DNA from: Halichoerus grypus
Taxonomy: Eukaryota > Chordata > Mammalia > Carnivora > Phocidae
DNA length: 64,000 bases
Direction: 5' to 3'
NCBI RefSeq assembly: GCF_964656455.1
Contig: NC_135717.1
Location: 138,522,308-138,586,307 of the forward strand
Under the pieces are notes generated by a model, which was not told where the DNA came from, did not search any database, and worked only from the letters and a program-made list of their open reading frames with translations. How positions within the stretch are numbered: the first letter of the stretch is position 1; every line of letters begins with the position of its first letter. This document shows, one piece after another, positions 10,858 to 23,171 of the stretch. The position numbers and the translations under genes are program-made.

Positions 10858-10859
10858 TA

Positions 10860-11265
10860 AGGATGGCAAAGTGGGTATGCTCCATGGCCTCTTTGGGTCC
10901 CCGGATTTATTCTATCACTTCTAGGGTGTGGTCTTCATTCTCATATTTTAAGAATACAACTCAAGTTCCAGATAGCATATTTGTATTTAAGGCAGAGGAT
11001 GGAGAAAAGGACAATGAGTAAAGAAGAAAGGAGACAAATGTGGTATTTGCTGTTTTTAAAGAATGCTCATGGATGTTGCCACATGATAATTCTGCTGACA
11101 TTGACTCGTAATTGGTTCCATGGCCACACTTTGTTGCAAGGAATGCTGGAAACCGTAGCCTTTATTCTGAGTAGTCATGTGTTCATGTAAAAATTAGGGT
11201 TTCCTGTGGATGATGAAGAGAATAGATACTGGGGGCAACTAATACTTTCTGCCTTACCGTACACC
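10860..11265 (-). mobile_element. Old MaLR-like LTR relic
   Basis: 'ggttccatggccacactttg', 'aaggaatgctggaaaccgta' and 'gggggcaactaatactttct' follow the order of the same LTR-like family seen at 7480 and 9435. It reads as the minus-strand element, with its left part adjoining the truncated SINE. Confidence 0.5.
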
Positions 11266-11889
11266 TTATTTAATATTGTTCTGGAGGTCGTAATCAAAGT
11301 AATGCAACAGGAAAACAAAAGAAGTGGAAAGAAATGGGCACAATTATTTTTCTCTTCAGAAGATAACTGTCTCAAAATCCAACTGAGTTAACTGAAAATC
11401 TTTTAGAAACGAATAAGAGTTCAGTAAGATGGGAGAAATATGCATGAATCAGGAACTTTCTGACTGATGTTTTACTTGAAAGAGATGGGGAATATCATGA
11501 AAAACTATGGAAAAAATATAATGCCTGTGAATAAATTTAGCAATAAGTATATGAAACTTACATGAAGAAAACCATAACATTTTATTGCAGGGCATAAAAA
11601 GAAGATCCAGGTAAATGAGGAGTCTTCGCATGTTCCTGGATGGAATGATACAGTTCTAAAGCTATCAGTTCTCCCTCAAATTTGTAAATTTCTTACAGTT
11701 CCGTTCAAAGTATATTTTTTAACTTCTCAAGGTAATGATGAAATTTATGTTAAAGATTGACTGAGAACAGCAAGAAAACAGAAAAGGAATAATGAAGGGT
11801 ATATTCCCTAGATGTCACAATGTACTGTAAAGCTACAGTAAATATAAGTGTGTTACCAGCTGAGGGATTGATAATGGGACAGAACAGAG
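11266..11889. other. Unassigned stretch
   Basis: No recognised feature. Confidence 0.4.
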
Positions 11890-12085
11890 TTCAGGACAAG
11901 GTGTACGCAGCAGAAGACAGCACTGTAGTGTGTGACCTTGGGCAAATTCTTAAACCTTCCATATTTCATATTTCATATCCACCAAACGGGGATAAACTAG
12001 TCCATACTACATAGAGTTGCTATAAGGGCAATATGTGTAAAGTACTTAGAATAAGTCATAAGCACTATGAAAGTGTAAACGATTA
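11890..12085 (+). mobile_element. MIR SINE fragment
   Basis: Contains the MIR core 'gtgtgaccttgggcaaattc' followed by the 'gttgctataagggcaatat...gtaaagtacttagaa' 3' half. Plus strand. Confidence 0.8.
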
Positions 12086-12139
12086 TTAATGCCAGCATTT
12101 AGTATATGGTAAAGTTGCCATTAAAATCAATGGGGAAAG

Positions 12140-12348
12140 AGTGTATTATTATTTTTAAAGATTTATTTATTTATTTTAGAGAGGTGGGAGGAGGGGCCGA
12201 GGGAGAGAAACTTGAGCAGGCTCCGTGCTGAGCACAGAGCCTCAGGCCGGGCTCGATCTCACAACTGTGAGATCATGACCTGAGCTGAAACCAAGAGCTG
12301 GCTGCTTAACCAACTGTTGCCACCCAGGCTCCCTGAGAATGTATTATT
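12140..12348 (-). mobile_element. Can-SINE, older subfamily
   Basis: 'aaagatttatttatttattt' tail, 'gatcatgacctgagctgaaa' middle and 'gccacccaggctccc' head complement. A possible short TSD 'tgtattatt' is at 12142-12150 and 12340-12348. Confidence 0.9.
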
Positions 12349-12385
12349 TAATACAAAGTGTTAGAGTAATTGGCTTATATTTGGA

Positions 12386-12440
12386 AAGAAAGAAGAAAGG
12401 AAAGAAGGAAAGGATGTAAGGAGGGAAAGAAGGAAGGATA
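12386..12440. repeat. GAAA/GGAA-rich purine tract
   Basis: Imperfect purine microsatellite, about 55 bp. Confidence 0.85.
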
Positions 12441-14190
12441 TTAGAACTCTAGTTCACATTCATTCTAAGTTAAATGGTATGGGTTAAATAATTATAAAAA
12501 TTCCCATGAAAGTATTAGAAAAATGAGGAAGAATTGTAAAAGCATTCTTGGAGTGTGGATTCTTATTTTTAGCACCATAGCGATGCAATAAGCCATTTTA
12601 CTGCCAATCTAAAAGGAAGTTGAGATAAGGTGCTGGGTGGGGTGATGGTGGTATGAGTCACTGGCTGGTCAGGGGAGAGATGGTGGATCTGAAAAAGCTT
12701 ATTTAAATACAATAAAAACTTTTATGTCCAATTTCTTCTGTAAACTGTGCTATTTCTATGGTTTGGTTTTCTGTTTTGAAGTGCTGCACTTTGGTAGCAG
12801 AAAATGTCAATGAACAATAGCTTTCACTTTTTAACTTTCAGGAATATCTACCTGAAGCAAGTTCATTTTAAATGGTTGCTTCTACTTTGAACCGGGTATT
12901 CAATAGATGCTTATAGTTTCAAAAATCAGATGATAATGATGGCTAAAACATAACTATTTTAAATCAAATGTGTAAGATAGCAATATTAGAATAGTTTGGC
13001 TGCTCCAGATTCTAAATTGGATGTGGGTTGTTTTGGTGAAAGGAAGACAGCAATATTTTTAATATTATAATTATTTTTATAATGCACATTTAATCTGATG
13101 GAAATAACCACTGCAACAGTCCTTTTTTAGCTTTATAGAAAATTATATACTTAGAAAATTACATAAATGTAAAAAATTGAAGCAAAAAGGGCAGAGCTTG
13201 ATACTGTATCAAACATACATTATTCATTATGAGGAAGAGAGCTATAAAAATGGAGAAGTCCAGAGGGTATAGTTTTTATGCAAGAATTGATGTAGCAGAT
13301 TGAAAATTTAGTCGGCAAATAGCTACTGACTTTTTAATTTAGAAACATTAAGATTTATTGTGTCAATCTGGCTGCTCCCCGGATTGTGCAGTGTTCAAAG
13401 CTCTAAGTCAAAACTCTGTAAGATTTAAGTGTGATAACATGCAATACAAAATGATCTTTACAGAAAAAATCTGATTACTTGGATCCCCCCTTCCCAAGCC
13501 CAAGAGTTTGAACTCCATGTGAAACATTAATGGACTTCTAATTTCACTTAAAAATTCTCACTGAGAATTATTAGAGCATCAAAGTGACTGTAGCTACTAA
13601 TAGGTATTTTCTTTAGCTGTACACATGAAAGAAACTAATTTTTTAAAACAAAAGTTATAAGCAAGACAGTCAAGTATATATGATATCCTTTGATTTATGA
13701 AAGGATACAAACAAGTTCAGGGTTTCTTCCCCCAGGATGATAGTAGAGCTCAAGAACAGTTCATTCCCTGTGAGTTCTAAAGGGAAACGATTGGGTGCCC
13801 TGTGTCTCTAATTAGAGCTGTTAATTTATTAATGCCTTAAAAGCATTGTTTTCCCCACTGCCCCCCACCCCCCAACAAATTAGACACTCACTGGTGATGT
13901 GGTAATCTTATTTACTCTTCTCCCTCCTTCCTCTTCCACATAAATAGAAGTTTCATGGAATGGGTCACATCATGGTAAACATTATGGCCACTGCTACCTA
14001 CTGTTTTGTGTTAAGAGAAGCTTCAATTTCTTCAACATTTCAGATCTGCTTTCCACACTGGACATCCTTAAACAGGCATGTAGGTAATCATTTGGAGGCA
14101 TGTGTGTGTTATAGTCATCTCCACTTTTTCAAGGAAATGGGGAAGGGGTGGATGTGATTTTCTTCTAACCTTCATCTTTAGTCTTTCTCA
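12441..14190. other. Long repeat-poor stretch
   Basis: About 1.7 kb with no recognised mobile element, RNA gene or credible exon. AT-rich, with several long stretches lacking simple repeats. Confidence 0.45.
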
Positions 14191-15440
14191 AACAATAAAC
14201 AGAGTGGCAGTTCATCTCCTACCTTCTTGCCCTACCAGAAGTCCCTTCTCTGGATCTCTCTTCCAATGCCTTGCCTACAGAGGTCTCACAGGAGACTGCT
14301 TAAAACTGCCTCCCATTGTCCAGAGCCCATGGGTTCCAAGGCAGCATTGGACTATTCCCAGTATTGCCTTTACCCCTGGCACACCATGTCTTTTTTACCT
14401 TTAAGCAAAACCCTTCCATTTTGGACACTGCCTTCTGTCCATGCTACCATCTAGCTTGTTCTGGCTGTCATCCAGTTGAGGTCATTCCAAATTTGTTGAG
14501 GGTTTGGCAACTGGATCACAGTCTTTCAAGTCATGCCATGATCCTGGGTGATTTTAGTATCTACATGGATGATAAATTCAATACTTAGACTTAAATCTTC
14601 TTGAATGTCCTGTATTCCAATTACCTTCATGGCTACCTGCTGGACCCTGAAATCTTTAACGTCATCTTTGCCCATAAACTTCAGTCACCCAAACCTGGCC
14701 CACTGCTTTGTATTGCTCTTTCCCATACTTTCCTATTCCCTTAATTCAGTTCTTCCTTGCAGTCTTAATATGCCCAAATATTTTCTATATAGAAAACGAC
14801 TTCATCCCTGGTCACAAGTCAACCTCTAGCTGTCTCTTAATATCTCCTATTCCCTTCTGAGTCAAATGCCTCATGAGAATTATCTTTAAAAAATTTTTTA
14901 AAATTTGAGTATGTATAGTTGACATGCAATGTCACATCAGTTTCAGGTGTGCAACATAGTGTTCAACATCTCTATTCATTGTGCTATGGTCATGGCAAGT
15001 GTAGCTACCATCTGTCACTACACAACGCAGTTACAATATCATCATCTATATTCCTTATAGCTGTGCCCTTTATTTCTGTGTCTTATTCATTCCATAACTG
15101 GAGGATTGTCCTTATTTTCTGCTTTGACTCATTCTTTGGGAGTCAGGCAACTGATTCCACCAAGTCAGTGAAATTGCCATTTCTGGCCATCATCTAATTA
15201 TCCAATCCAATGGACTGTTTTCAGACTTCATTATAGTTCATCTCTCTGCAGCTTTTGACTCTCTGCAGTTGGTTTTCCTTCTCTGGATTTTCTGGCACAG
15301 TTCTCTCAGAGTCATTTCATGATTTCTTTCCAGTCTCCTTTGCCAATTCCTCCTCTTGTTTCCACCCTAAAATGTGACTAATCCATTTTTCTCTTCTTTT
15401 TGTGTGCTCTCTGGACGTCTCATTCTCTTCTGTGACTTCC
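14191..15440 (+). mobile_element. L2 LINE ORF2 remnant
   Basis: Plus-strand L2/CR1-clade LINE. 'cctgggtgattttagtatct' corresponds to the endonuclease 'GDFN'-like motif. Near 15200-15260 the text translates to an 'SNG-F---I-V-LSAAFDS' pattern typical of the L2 reverse transcriptase, followed by 'SWFSFSGF..' and 'VSFANSS'-like pieces. Many stops and indels make it a relic. A minus-strand L1M fragment (14885-15090) interrupts it. Confidence 0.65.
14885..15090 (-). mobile_element. L1M 3'-end fragment
   Basis: 'tatagttgacatgcaatgtc', 'agtttcaggtgtgcaacata' and 'gctaccatctgtcactacac' are the reverse complement of the L1M 3' UTR. Nested in the L2 remnant. Confidence 0.8.
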
Positions 15441-16229
15441 ATCTATGAGAATTCATGAACTCTAAAGGGAAATGAATGAATAAATACTTTCTAAAAAATA
15501 TATCTTGTCTCAGGAATGATTTAAAACTGCTAATAAAGATATAAGAAAATCCAACTGAGTAGCACAAAAATCAGTATAAGACAGAAGGAACAAATAAAAA
15601 TAAGGGAGAAAAAATATCACCCAGGAGGAAGGAGGTTAAATATGCTTTAAGTCCCAAATTTAGTCTTAAGCTTTTGAGAAACCAATGAGAAGAGGCTGAA
15701 ATCTCATCATGGTTATGCAATCCAAAATGCCTAGAAGGTACCAATTGTTTAGAAATCCTGCCATTGCTGCATATCATGGTAAATACTGTGGAACAAGAGT
15801 TTCTCTTGGTGGAACTGGGTGGAACAAGAGTTTGTCTCAGAGGTGGGTGAGGAGGCCTGCAAAGGACATGAATCAGATCCTCAATGTCATCATTCCAGAA
15901 GATAAACTCATGAGTTCCCAAGGTCTGTGTCTTATAAACACCTTCCATTTAGACAATGGCATCAGATTAAGATTCAATTTAGTGAAAGCAGTTCTGTGAC
16001 AGGCCAATATAATATGGTTTATGTTCCTAAGGAAATGTTTTAGTGTATCTTGAAATGAAGATAATTTTGTCTTGCAAGCCTTTCTTCCTAATATTCTCAT
16101 TAAACAGCTTTTGATACCCACTGAGGACATTGAGCACGAAATTCTACTTTGTCGCAAGTATTTAATCCAACAAACTTATATTTCTAGCTTTAGTCTAAAT
16201 ACTTAGTTATCTGCACCTTGATATGCCAC
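15441..16229. other. Unassigned stretch
   Basis: Contains a small local repeat: 'ggaacaagagttt' at about 15791 and again near 15822. Overlapping frames of about 95-125 codons on both strands show no recognisable domain. Confidence 0.4.
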
Positions 16230-16830
16230 AGGTATCTTAGTGTCCAAAACTGCACCCATTATTTCCCTCCAAATTGATTTTTCCTAGCTCTCTCACAGGG
16301 AATGAGAACATCATGCACCCAGTCTCATCCAGAAATCTTGAAGGCATCCTAGACTTTTGTTTCTTTTCCCCCTCGTTCTTCACACACACACAAAATACCC
16401 ACATCCTCTCAGGAAACAAACTGAGGGTTGCTGGAGTGGAGGGGGTGGGAGGGTTGGGGTGGCTGGGTGATGGACACTGGGGAGGGTATGTGCTATGGTG
16501 AGCGCTGCGAATTGTGTAAGACTGATGAATCACAGACCTGTACCTCTGAAACAAATAATACATTATATGTTAATAAAAAAAAGAAAAGAAAAAAAAGTGC
16601 CCGCGATCCTTCTGATACACCCTCCTTGTATCTTGTGTCTCTGTCCTGCTTCCTAACTCCATTGCCCCTGTTTGGGTTCTTTTGGGAACTTATCATTATT
16701 TGCCTGAACTCCTACCCCATTGCGCTATTGTCTTAACTGGCTTCCTTGGTCCTAGTCTGGCCCTCCCTCCTCTGATCCAGTTTCCATCTGATTCCCTTTT
16801 GTCTCTCTGGCATTACCACAGTGATTAGCA
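16230..16830 (+). mobile_element. L2 LINE fragment split by an L1
   Basis: 'cagtctcatccagaaatctt...catcctagacttttg' and, after the L1, 'tgatacaccctccttgtatc' and 'ctaactccattgcccctgtt' follow the order of L2 ORF2/3' sequence. The two halves join if the L1 at 16411-16598 is removed. Confidence 0.6.
16411..16598 (+). mobile_element. 5'-truncated carnivore L1 3' end
   Basis: 'ggaaacaaactgagggttgc', 'tgggtgatggacactgggga', 'aagactgatgaatcacagac' and 'aataatacattatatgttaa' are the carnivore L1 3' UTR, ending in an A-rich tail. No clear TSD was found. Confidence 0.92.
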
Positions 16831-18015
16831 CATGGCAGGCAAGTAAGGTATTTGTATTAGATGGATTCACATATGGACGAACGATTGTACACACATATGG
16901 GTCTTATGAGAGGCACTATTGTAATGCTCCTTTCTAATAACAGAAGAATTATATCTATATTCATTTATGCGTTGTCAGGATTAAGGCAAGTATTTGCGTA
17001 GAGTAGTAACTAACGAAATGTTGTTTCTCAGATTCTGAGCCTTTTTTTTTTTTCAATCTTTCCTATGGGCAGACACTTGAGGAGGAGACCGAAGAACTCA
17101 CTTCTCACATTATTGTTAGAAGAAACTCCAAGAGAGGTCTAAAGAGGTGAGAAGGAGAAGGAGGTGGAGATGAGCAGCCTTACAGCCGCTGTGAATCTAC
17201 CAACAGCCTGGAGGTGGGACGTAAGGGATTGACTGAGAAAAGCAGTTAAGATTTAATTAAACACCCAGGCTCATGTGAGGAGAACAAAGACAACTCACCT
17301 GTAACTGGCTGGTGTTTGTTGGGAGAGGATGAAGGGAAGAGATTTATATGAATGTTACGAATATGTAGCAACATGGGAGGGAGCCCTTAGGGAAAAGTGT
17401 GAGGTAAGTGCATGAAGCGTGATTGGTTGAGGGTTGAGGCAAAGTTAGGAGAGGCTCTTGATGGGAGTAATTGCACTAACGCAGTCGATAGCTACAGCTT
17501 CTAGAAGTAGGGTGGCTGTTTTATCCAAGTAGAACAGTGCTATGAGTTAGCTAATCGAAGGGTGTTAGAAATCCATGCAAACTTCATCTTGGGCTCGCCA
17601 CTACTCTCCGTGGGTGAGAGAAGGGAATGAGCAATAAGCATCACTTTATTTATGACGGTGGCCCTGGAACTCACAGGAAGCCGTATGACTCCTTCAATAG
17701 CGGTCTGACCGAAGGACTAAACTAGACGGGACGATAGGTTTTGTACTGGGTACTAACTCTGGTTAAAGAGCCAGATTATGACTTTCAGAACAGGCTCTGT
17801 CCTATAGGACCTGTGTACAGATCAACAGAGAAGACCTCCTGGAGGAAGAGCATTGACTTAAGTCTATTTAAGTCATGAAGCCACCTACCCCTTTCTACTT
17901 AAAGGCATATTGCATTTCTTACTTCCTTTTGGCCAAGGGGCAAGAGGAAAGAAAAAGAAAAGGAAGGTAATGTTACTATCTTATTAAATCTTTAATGACA
18001 TTAATAATTGCATTA
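16831..18015. other. Unassigned stretch
   Basis: About 1.2 kb with no recognised element. Part (17800-17900) has general 'bcagagaagacctcctgg'-like wording found in old mammalian repeats, not enough to assign. Confidence 0.35.
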
Positions 18016-18205
18016 AGAGCTAACATGTATTAAACACTGTGTTTAGGGCACTGGTCTCAGAGCTTTAGTCATATTGTTATTTTTTATTTATTTAATCCTT
18101 GCAACAACTTTGGGATAGGTATAATTTTGTGACCAGGACACACCTTACAGTGGAAGATCATAAATATGGGAAGATGGGATTCCAGCTGATCACACTGCTT
18201 CTGTG
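18016..18205 (-). mobile_element. MIR SINE fragment (tentative)
   Basis: 'taacatgtattaaacactgt', 'atttaatccttgcaacaact' and 'gggataggtataattttgtg' match the reverse-complement MIR order, but the tail is decayed. Confidence 0.6.
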
Positions 18206-19625
18206 GCCCATCAGGTGCTCTAGGGAAGACTGTGTTGCTTAAAGCCTTGGTGTGCTCAACCTGTAATTTGCAGATATAATAGCTATTATAAAGAATTATA
18301 TTGATGATGAGAAATAATATTATATAACATGGTGGTTAACATGGAAAAAGTGGGCAATAAAAGGGAATTATTGTCAGGTCCTCTTTGATTAAACTCTTTT
18401 TGTTCTTGTATTTTAAAGTCAGGATAAAATTAATTAACACTATTTTCTTTTTCAAGCCCTACTTTAAAATTTTTTTCTATTTTTTAAATTCTCAAAGGGA
18501 GTCCTAAAGCAGGAGATCAACAGACCAGCTCATAATGAGAAGGAGGACATGTTCTTGACTCTGGCTAATGATTTTTAGCCAGTTCTGTTCAGTAGTAGAC
18601 AAACTTAGAGCCCAAAGAGTTAATGTTATAACCAGGTACTCCCCGTTTTTCCCAAGTTTATGACCGAATGTCCAGTAGAGGCCAAATCAGAAAGAAAAGT
18701 TCCAGGAATGTAGGACTGAGCCAGGACAGACTATTTTAATTTATTATTTGGCCTTCCAAAGGGCAGAGCAAAGCAGCAGTAACAGAGAGATTAAACCACA
18801 GGCAGTTCTGATAATATATTTCCCCAAACTAGGCTCAGGCAATCTTAGTAAAATAAAGTGGTGTAAATTAGTTTTTGATCATTTCAGATGGTCAAAGCAT
18901 ATTTGAGTGTTTTCAGGACAACAAAAGATAGAAGTGGGGATAGTGACCTATTATGGGAATGGTTCATGAGAAAACTAATAACTCTACCAATTTCTATCAT
19001 TAATGTCCTGGGGAAGCTACAGAAATTCAGGGGCTTGGTCTTAATTATCTTCTAATGAAGATTTGATTTCATTTGCTCTTTGTAATCTCTCATTCTTATT
19101 TCTCTTTCCATACTCTTCCCTTGTTTTTAATTTCGTAGTGTTAAAATGTTCCATGCTTAATATTCTCAGTACAGCAGCAGAGCTCTTTAGAGAAAAGACT
19201 ATGTCAATCTCACAAATAATATAACAAGTTATGTGAGGGCCTCCCTTTACTACTGCTAGTCATATTTTTATGTGATGCGTCCACTCAGCCAGAGAAATGA
19301 GGAAGGATTCAGGGAGAATCAATGTGATTTCCACTTCTGTAAATCTTTTCACCTACCGCTCTCCCAGTTTGCTTTAACTTTGTTAAAAAATACTTTTAGG
19401 CTTTTCCATGTTTTTTAAAATAAAAATTTTCTTATATTGAAGTACTACATTGAGATTGTGTGGAGAGTCTAATAGTTCTATAAGGCTCATTATGAAAAGC
19501 ACCAATAACTTTAATGGATTGCTACTTCTTAATTTTTCAGTTTTAGATGTTATCCACCCCTTTTCCGACTATGGAAGGTGAAGATTTAGCTCTCTTTCCC
19601 TCCCCTCCTTGCCCATCCCAATCAC
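18206..19625. other. Unassigned stretch
   Basis: No recognised repeat, RNA gene or exon. Confidence 0.4.
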
Positions 19626-19626
19626 T

Positions 19627-19627
<1 letters not shown>

Positions 19628-19665
<38 letters not shown>

Positions 19666-19700
19666 ACACACACACAGAGACACACACACACACACACTTC
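19628..19700. repeat. (CA)n microsatellite
   Basis: About 70 bp of CA units with two 'gagaca' interruptions, followed by a short (CATC)n run to 19717. Two overlapping Thr/His-rich frames here are artefacts of the repeat. Confidence 0.97.
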
Positions 19701-19717
19701 CCATCCATCCATCCATT

Positions 19718-20195
19718 CTCCCATTCTCTCAGTAAAGTTTTATAGTACTAAAAAATTTCATTGGATCTATATTCTGCATTTAAATAACTCTAACTATGCA
19801 AATGCTGGTTACACTTGAGTAACGTAGTATACTGTAATTATTTTTCATAGACAGCATTGGGTTTTTCCTGGAATTGATAATTATCTTCTTTGTTGATGAT
19901 CAGTCTTTTAATGTGTTTATCACAAATTTAAGCCCAAATTCTCACCCAATTGTCTAAATCTCCTATTAACACATCAGATATTCTGTCAGTTTCATCTTTT
20001 GGAAATAACTTCCCCAGGAACTTCTAACCCACTTAAAATTAGGAAGTGGCTTTCAAGACTTGCTTTCAAGCCCTGCTGCCCGGCTGTCCTAGGATCTTAT
20101 CCTGTGATTTCCTTCATCTCTCTCTTCCTGTGTGGGAGCCTCTGGTTCTTCACTTCTGAGTTGTTTTCTTCATCTGCTCCCCCATTTTATTGGAT
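19718..20195. other. Unassigned stretch
   Basis: No confident assignment. Its right side runs into an old L1-type repeat. Confidence 0.35.
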
Positions 20196-21360
20196 AACAT
20201 CCTTCAGTAGCTTCCTGAGAAAGAAAGGATGGGCGGCAAAGTTTTTGAGACTTGCGTATTCTAAAATGTATTTATTCCACCTTCAGACTTAATTATATAG
20301 TTTGGAGTGATAGTTTGTTGGATACAAAATTCTAGGAGGCAAGCCATTTTCCTGTGCAATTTTAAAGGCATTGCTCTGTTGTTTAGTAGCTTCTGCTGTT
20401 GTTAATGAGAAGCCGAAATGCCATCATTATTTTTGATGGTTTGTGTGTAAGACCTGTTGTCTCTGAAAGATTTTTTATATTTGCTCTTCTTCCTAGTGGC
20501 CTGAAATTTTACAAGAATGCACCTTAATGTGGGTCTATTTTCAGCCTTGTGTTGGGCATTCAGTCTGGAAACTCACATCCTTCAGTTCAGTTAACATTTT
20601 TTGAAGTTGATTTTTATTTCCTCTTTCTGCATTTTCTTCTGGAACACACCTATTAAAATAAAGTTGGATCTCGTGAATTGATTCTCTGATTTTCCTATCA
20701 TTTTTCTACTATAGACCACTTCTGTTATTTTTCTACTTTCTGAGGGATTTCCTTATTATTTATTCAGGATTTCTGTTGTGTTTTTAGTTTCTACAATCAT
20801 TTTTAAATTTTTAAACATCAACTTTATGGTGATATAATTTATAGACAACAAAGCACACCCATTCAAATGTACAGTTTAGTCAATTTTGACAATGTATATT
20901 TAATCAATATATGAACCATTTCAATTATACCAAAGTATTTTCTTGTATTCTTGGCAGGGTTTCATCATCCATCTTTTTCATCCTTTTACTTATAACCTGT
21001 TTTTACATTTAAAGTGGCTTCTTGTACATAGCAGATGTTTGGGTCTTTTTTCCCCCAATACAGGTTGATAATCTTTGCCTTTTAATTGGAGTGTTTAGAC
21101 CATTTTCATTGAATGTACTTATCTTTCTGGTTGGGTTTAATTGACCATTATACCACTTGCTTTCTATTTATCCCATTTAATCATTGGTTATTTTTCATAT
21201 TTTTCTGCCTTCTTTTGAATTAATTGAATGTTTTTTTAGTATTTCATTTTATTTCCACTGTTGGCTTATTCACTCTAACTCTACTATCATCTTGAAATTT
21301 TTTTTCAAGGACTCTTTTATTTCCAAATAGCCTTTTTAAAAAATCACCCTATTGGTTCAT
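20196..21360 (-). mobile_element. Old L1-type LINE, minus strand
   Basis: The order of phrases ('cttcagtagcttcctgagaa', 'tagtttgttggatacaaaat', 'aaaggcattgctctgttgtt', 'ctcacatccttcagttcagt', then 'gataatctttgccttttaat' and 'catttaatcattgg'-type text) matches an old mammalian L1-class sequence on the minus strand. An L1M-like 3'-end piece is at about 20810-20935. The join of different parts suggests rearrangement or more than one insertion. Subfamily not resolved. Confidence 0.55.
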
Positions 21361-22005
21361 GGATGTATTTTTTTTTTCTTTATCTCTGTGACTATAGTGA
21401 TACCTTTGAGGTTTTCTTCTCCCTGCATACTTTTTTCCAATTTGCTTTCCTCCATCTGTTTGTTTTATCTCTTTCACATCAGAGGCTTTCCTCAAGTGTT
21501 TTGTAACATACCATAAGGGGGTTCCATTTTGGATCATGACCTACCAACCAGATTGGATCCTCCCTTTTTTGGGAATTTTTAAAATGAGACACAGCAAGAA
21601 CAGTAGCACTGGTGGAGGGAGAACACAATTGAACAGGTGCTGAAACAAAGGGAAGCTGAGTCACAAGAATGAGTAACAGCTTATGACTGCATTTCAGGGG
21701 ATGCCTGTTGTCTGAGTGGGGATGAATGACTTACCAGGTTCATGAGGGCAAACCAAATGGCTACTGAAAGACCTTTCTGGGTCTTTCAGTTCCTTGTGCA
21801 TCTTTACAACCAACTCCCACTCCCAGGTTCAACTGAGAGTGCTTATATATTGTAGCTTTAAAGGGCCTTAGCAGATACACATAATAGAAGGTTTAATTAG
21901 CAGAAGCAATTAATATAAAGTGTAAAATCTGCAGGTTATACATGTGAAGCTTTTAGCCTAACAAATGGGGCTACTGGCCTGATTGTATAGGCCAGCAAGG
22001 CATAT
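21361..22005. other. Unassigned stretch
   Basis: No confident assignment. Confidence 0.35.
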
Positions 22006-22007
22006 AG

Positions 22008-22135
22008 AGACCAGGAGTGTGTGCTCTGTGGTCAGAGCACCTGGATTTGAACCCTGGTTGTGTGACCTTGGGCATATCACTGAACTTCTCAGTCTTAATT
22101 TCTCATCTGTGGGGGTAATAATTAGAGATAGTTTC
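22008..22135 (+). mobile_element. MIR SINE
   Basis: 'cacctggatttgaaccctgg' then 'gtgtgaccttgggcatatca' and 'ttctcatctgtgggggtaat': MIR core in plus orientation. Confidence 0.88.
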
Positions 22136-23075
22136 AGAATTTCTTTTTAGAAGTGGCTTGTGCTGGCAAGCTGATTGGAAAGGGACTATACCGTGAGTTT
22201 GCCTAGGACATTTCAAAAAAGTGAACTTTCCTATCAAACATGGAGATTGGCTGATAGAGAGAAAGAGAGAATGAGTTAAAGATACCCATTGGCACCATCA
22301 TTCCTAATGACACTAGTTGGTTTATTATGAGGGTTAAATGAAATGATTTCTTTTAGAAGCTTAACATAATGCCTGGTAATAAATATTCTATACATTATTA
22401 ATGATAGCATTAAGTTATAATATTTTTATTGTCAGGCATATGAATGAAGGAGATATGACAGAGAGGAACAAGAGTTTCTTGAAGTGACAGGCAGGTCCTG
22501 GTATCTCTACATTGAATCTTACCAACAGGCTTAATAAACCTCTACTCTAAACCTGGAATTAAATGAGTGTTGGTCTATCTGTTGTGTCCAGTTCTATCTC
22601 TTTAGTACTCTCGAGAACTTCTCTCCTATGGTTACTGCCTGTGGTTGAAACTGTCTGCCCGCTCCATCTTTGCTTTATCACTGCATTATGCCCTCTTACA
22701 GTTGCACTGCCAGGGAACTCTCTTTATATTGTATGCAATGACTTGCTCCCCAAAGATGCTGCTTCTGATTTTTAAATTTGTGTCTTATCAGCAAAGTTCA
22801 GTTTCAACTCCCAGTGGCCAGGCATCCTTTTTTTCCCCCCCTAGATTGTTGCCTGCTTCAAGTCTTTATTTACTTTGCATATTTCATCATGCCTAGAAGA
22901 TGGGCTGAGATAGTACATGTGAAAACACAACCAGTAAATATTTTGTGATTTTCACAGACGGTTGTGGCTGAGGGTACAGTGAAATCAGACTGTCAATCAA
23001 ATCTTATAAAATGTATTTCTCTCTTATTCATGCTTATTCAAAGCTTTCCATGAATTCTTATGTAAGTTGAGGCAT
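22136..23075. other. Unassigned stretch, possible L2 part
   Basis: 22560-22910 has a C/T-rich style like plus-strand L2 ('ctagattgttgcctgcttca'), but support is weak. The rest is unassigned. Confidence 0.35.
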
Positions 23076-23076
23076 A

Positions 23077-23171
23077 GTTTTTTTTTTTTTTTTTTAAGAT
23101 TTTATTTATTTATTTGACAGAGAGAGAGCACAAGCAGGCGGAGCAGCAGAGGGGAGAGGGAGAATGTGATG
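23077..23171 (-). mobile_element. Can-SINE, truncated (tail and GA body only)
   Basis: Poly-T, 'aagattttatttatttattt', 'gacagagagagagcacaagc' and then loss of the rest. The middle and head are missing. Confidence 0.88.

Noticed and set aside
15571..15948. 125-codon minus-strand frame overlapping a 96-codon plus-strand frame
   Set aside because: Open frames on both strands over the same DNA with no domain match suggest chance.
17040..17900. Possible unrecognised LTR or gene remnant
   Set aside because: I saw no terminal repeats, primer-binding site, coding motif or family wording strong enough to call.
19547..19818. Thr/His-rich open frames
   Set aside because: They are read-through of the CA microsatellite.
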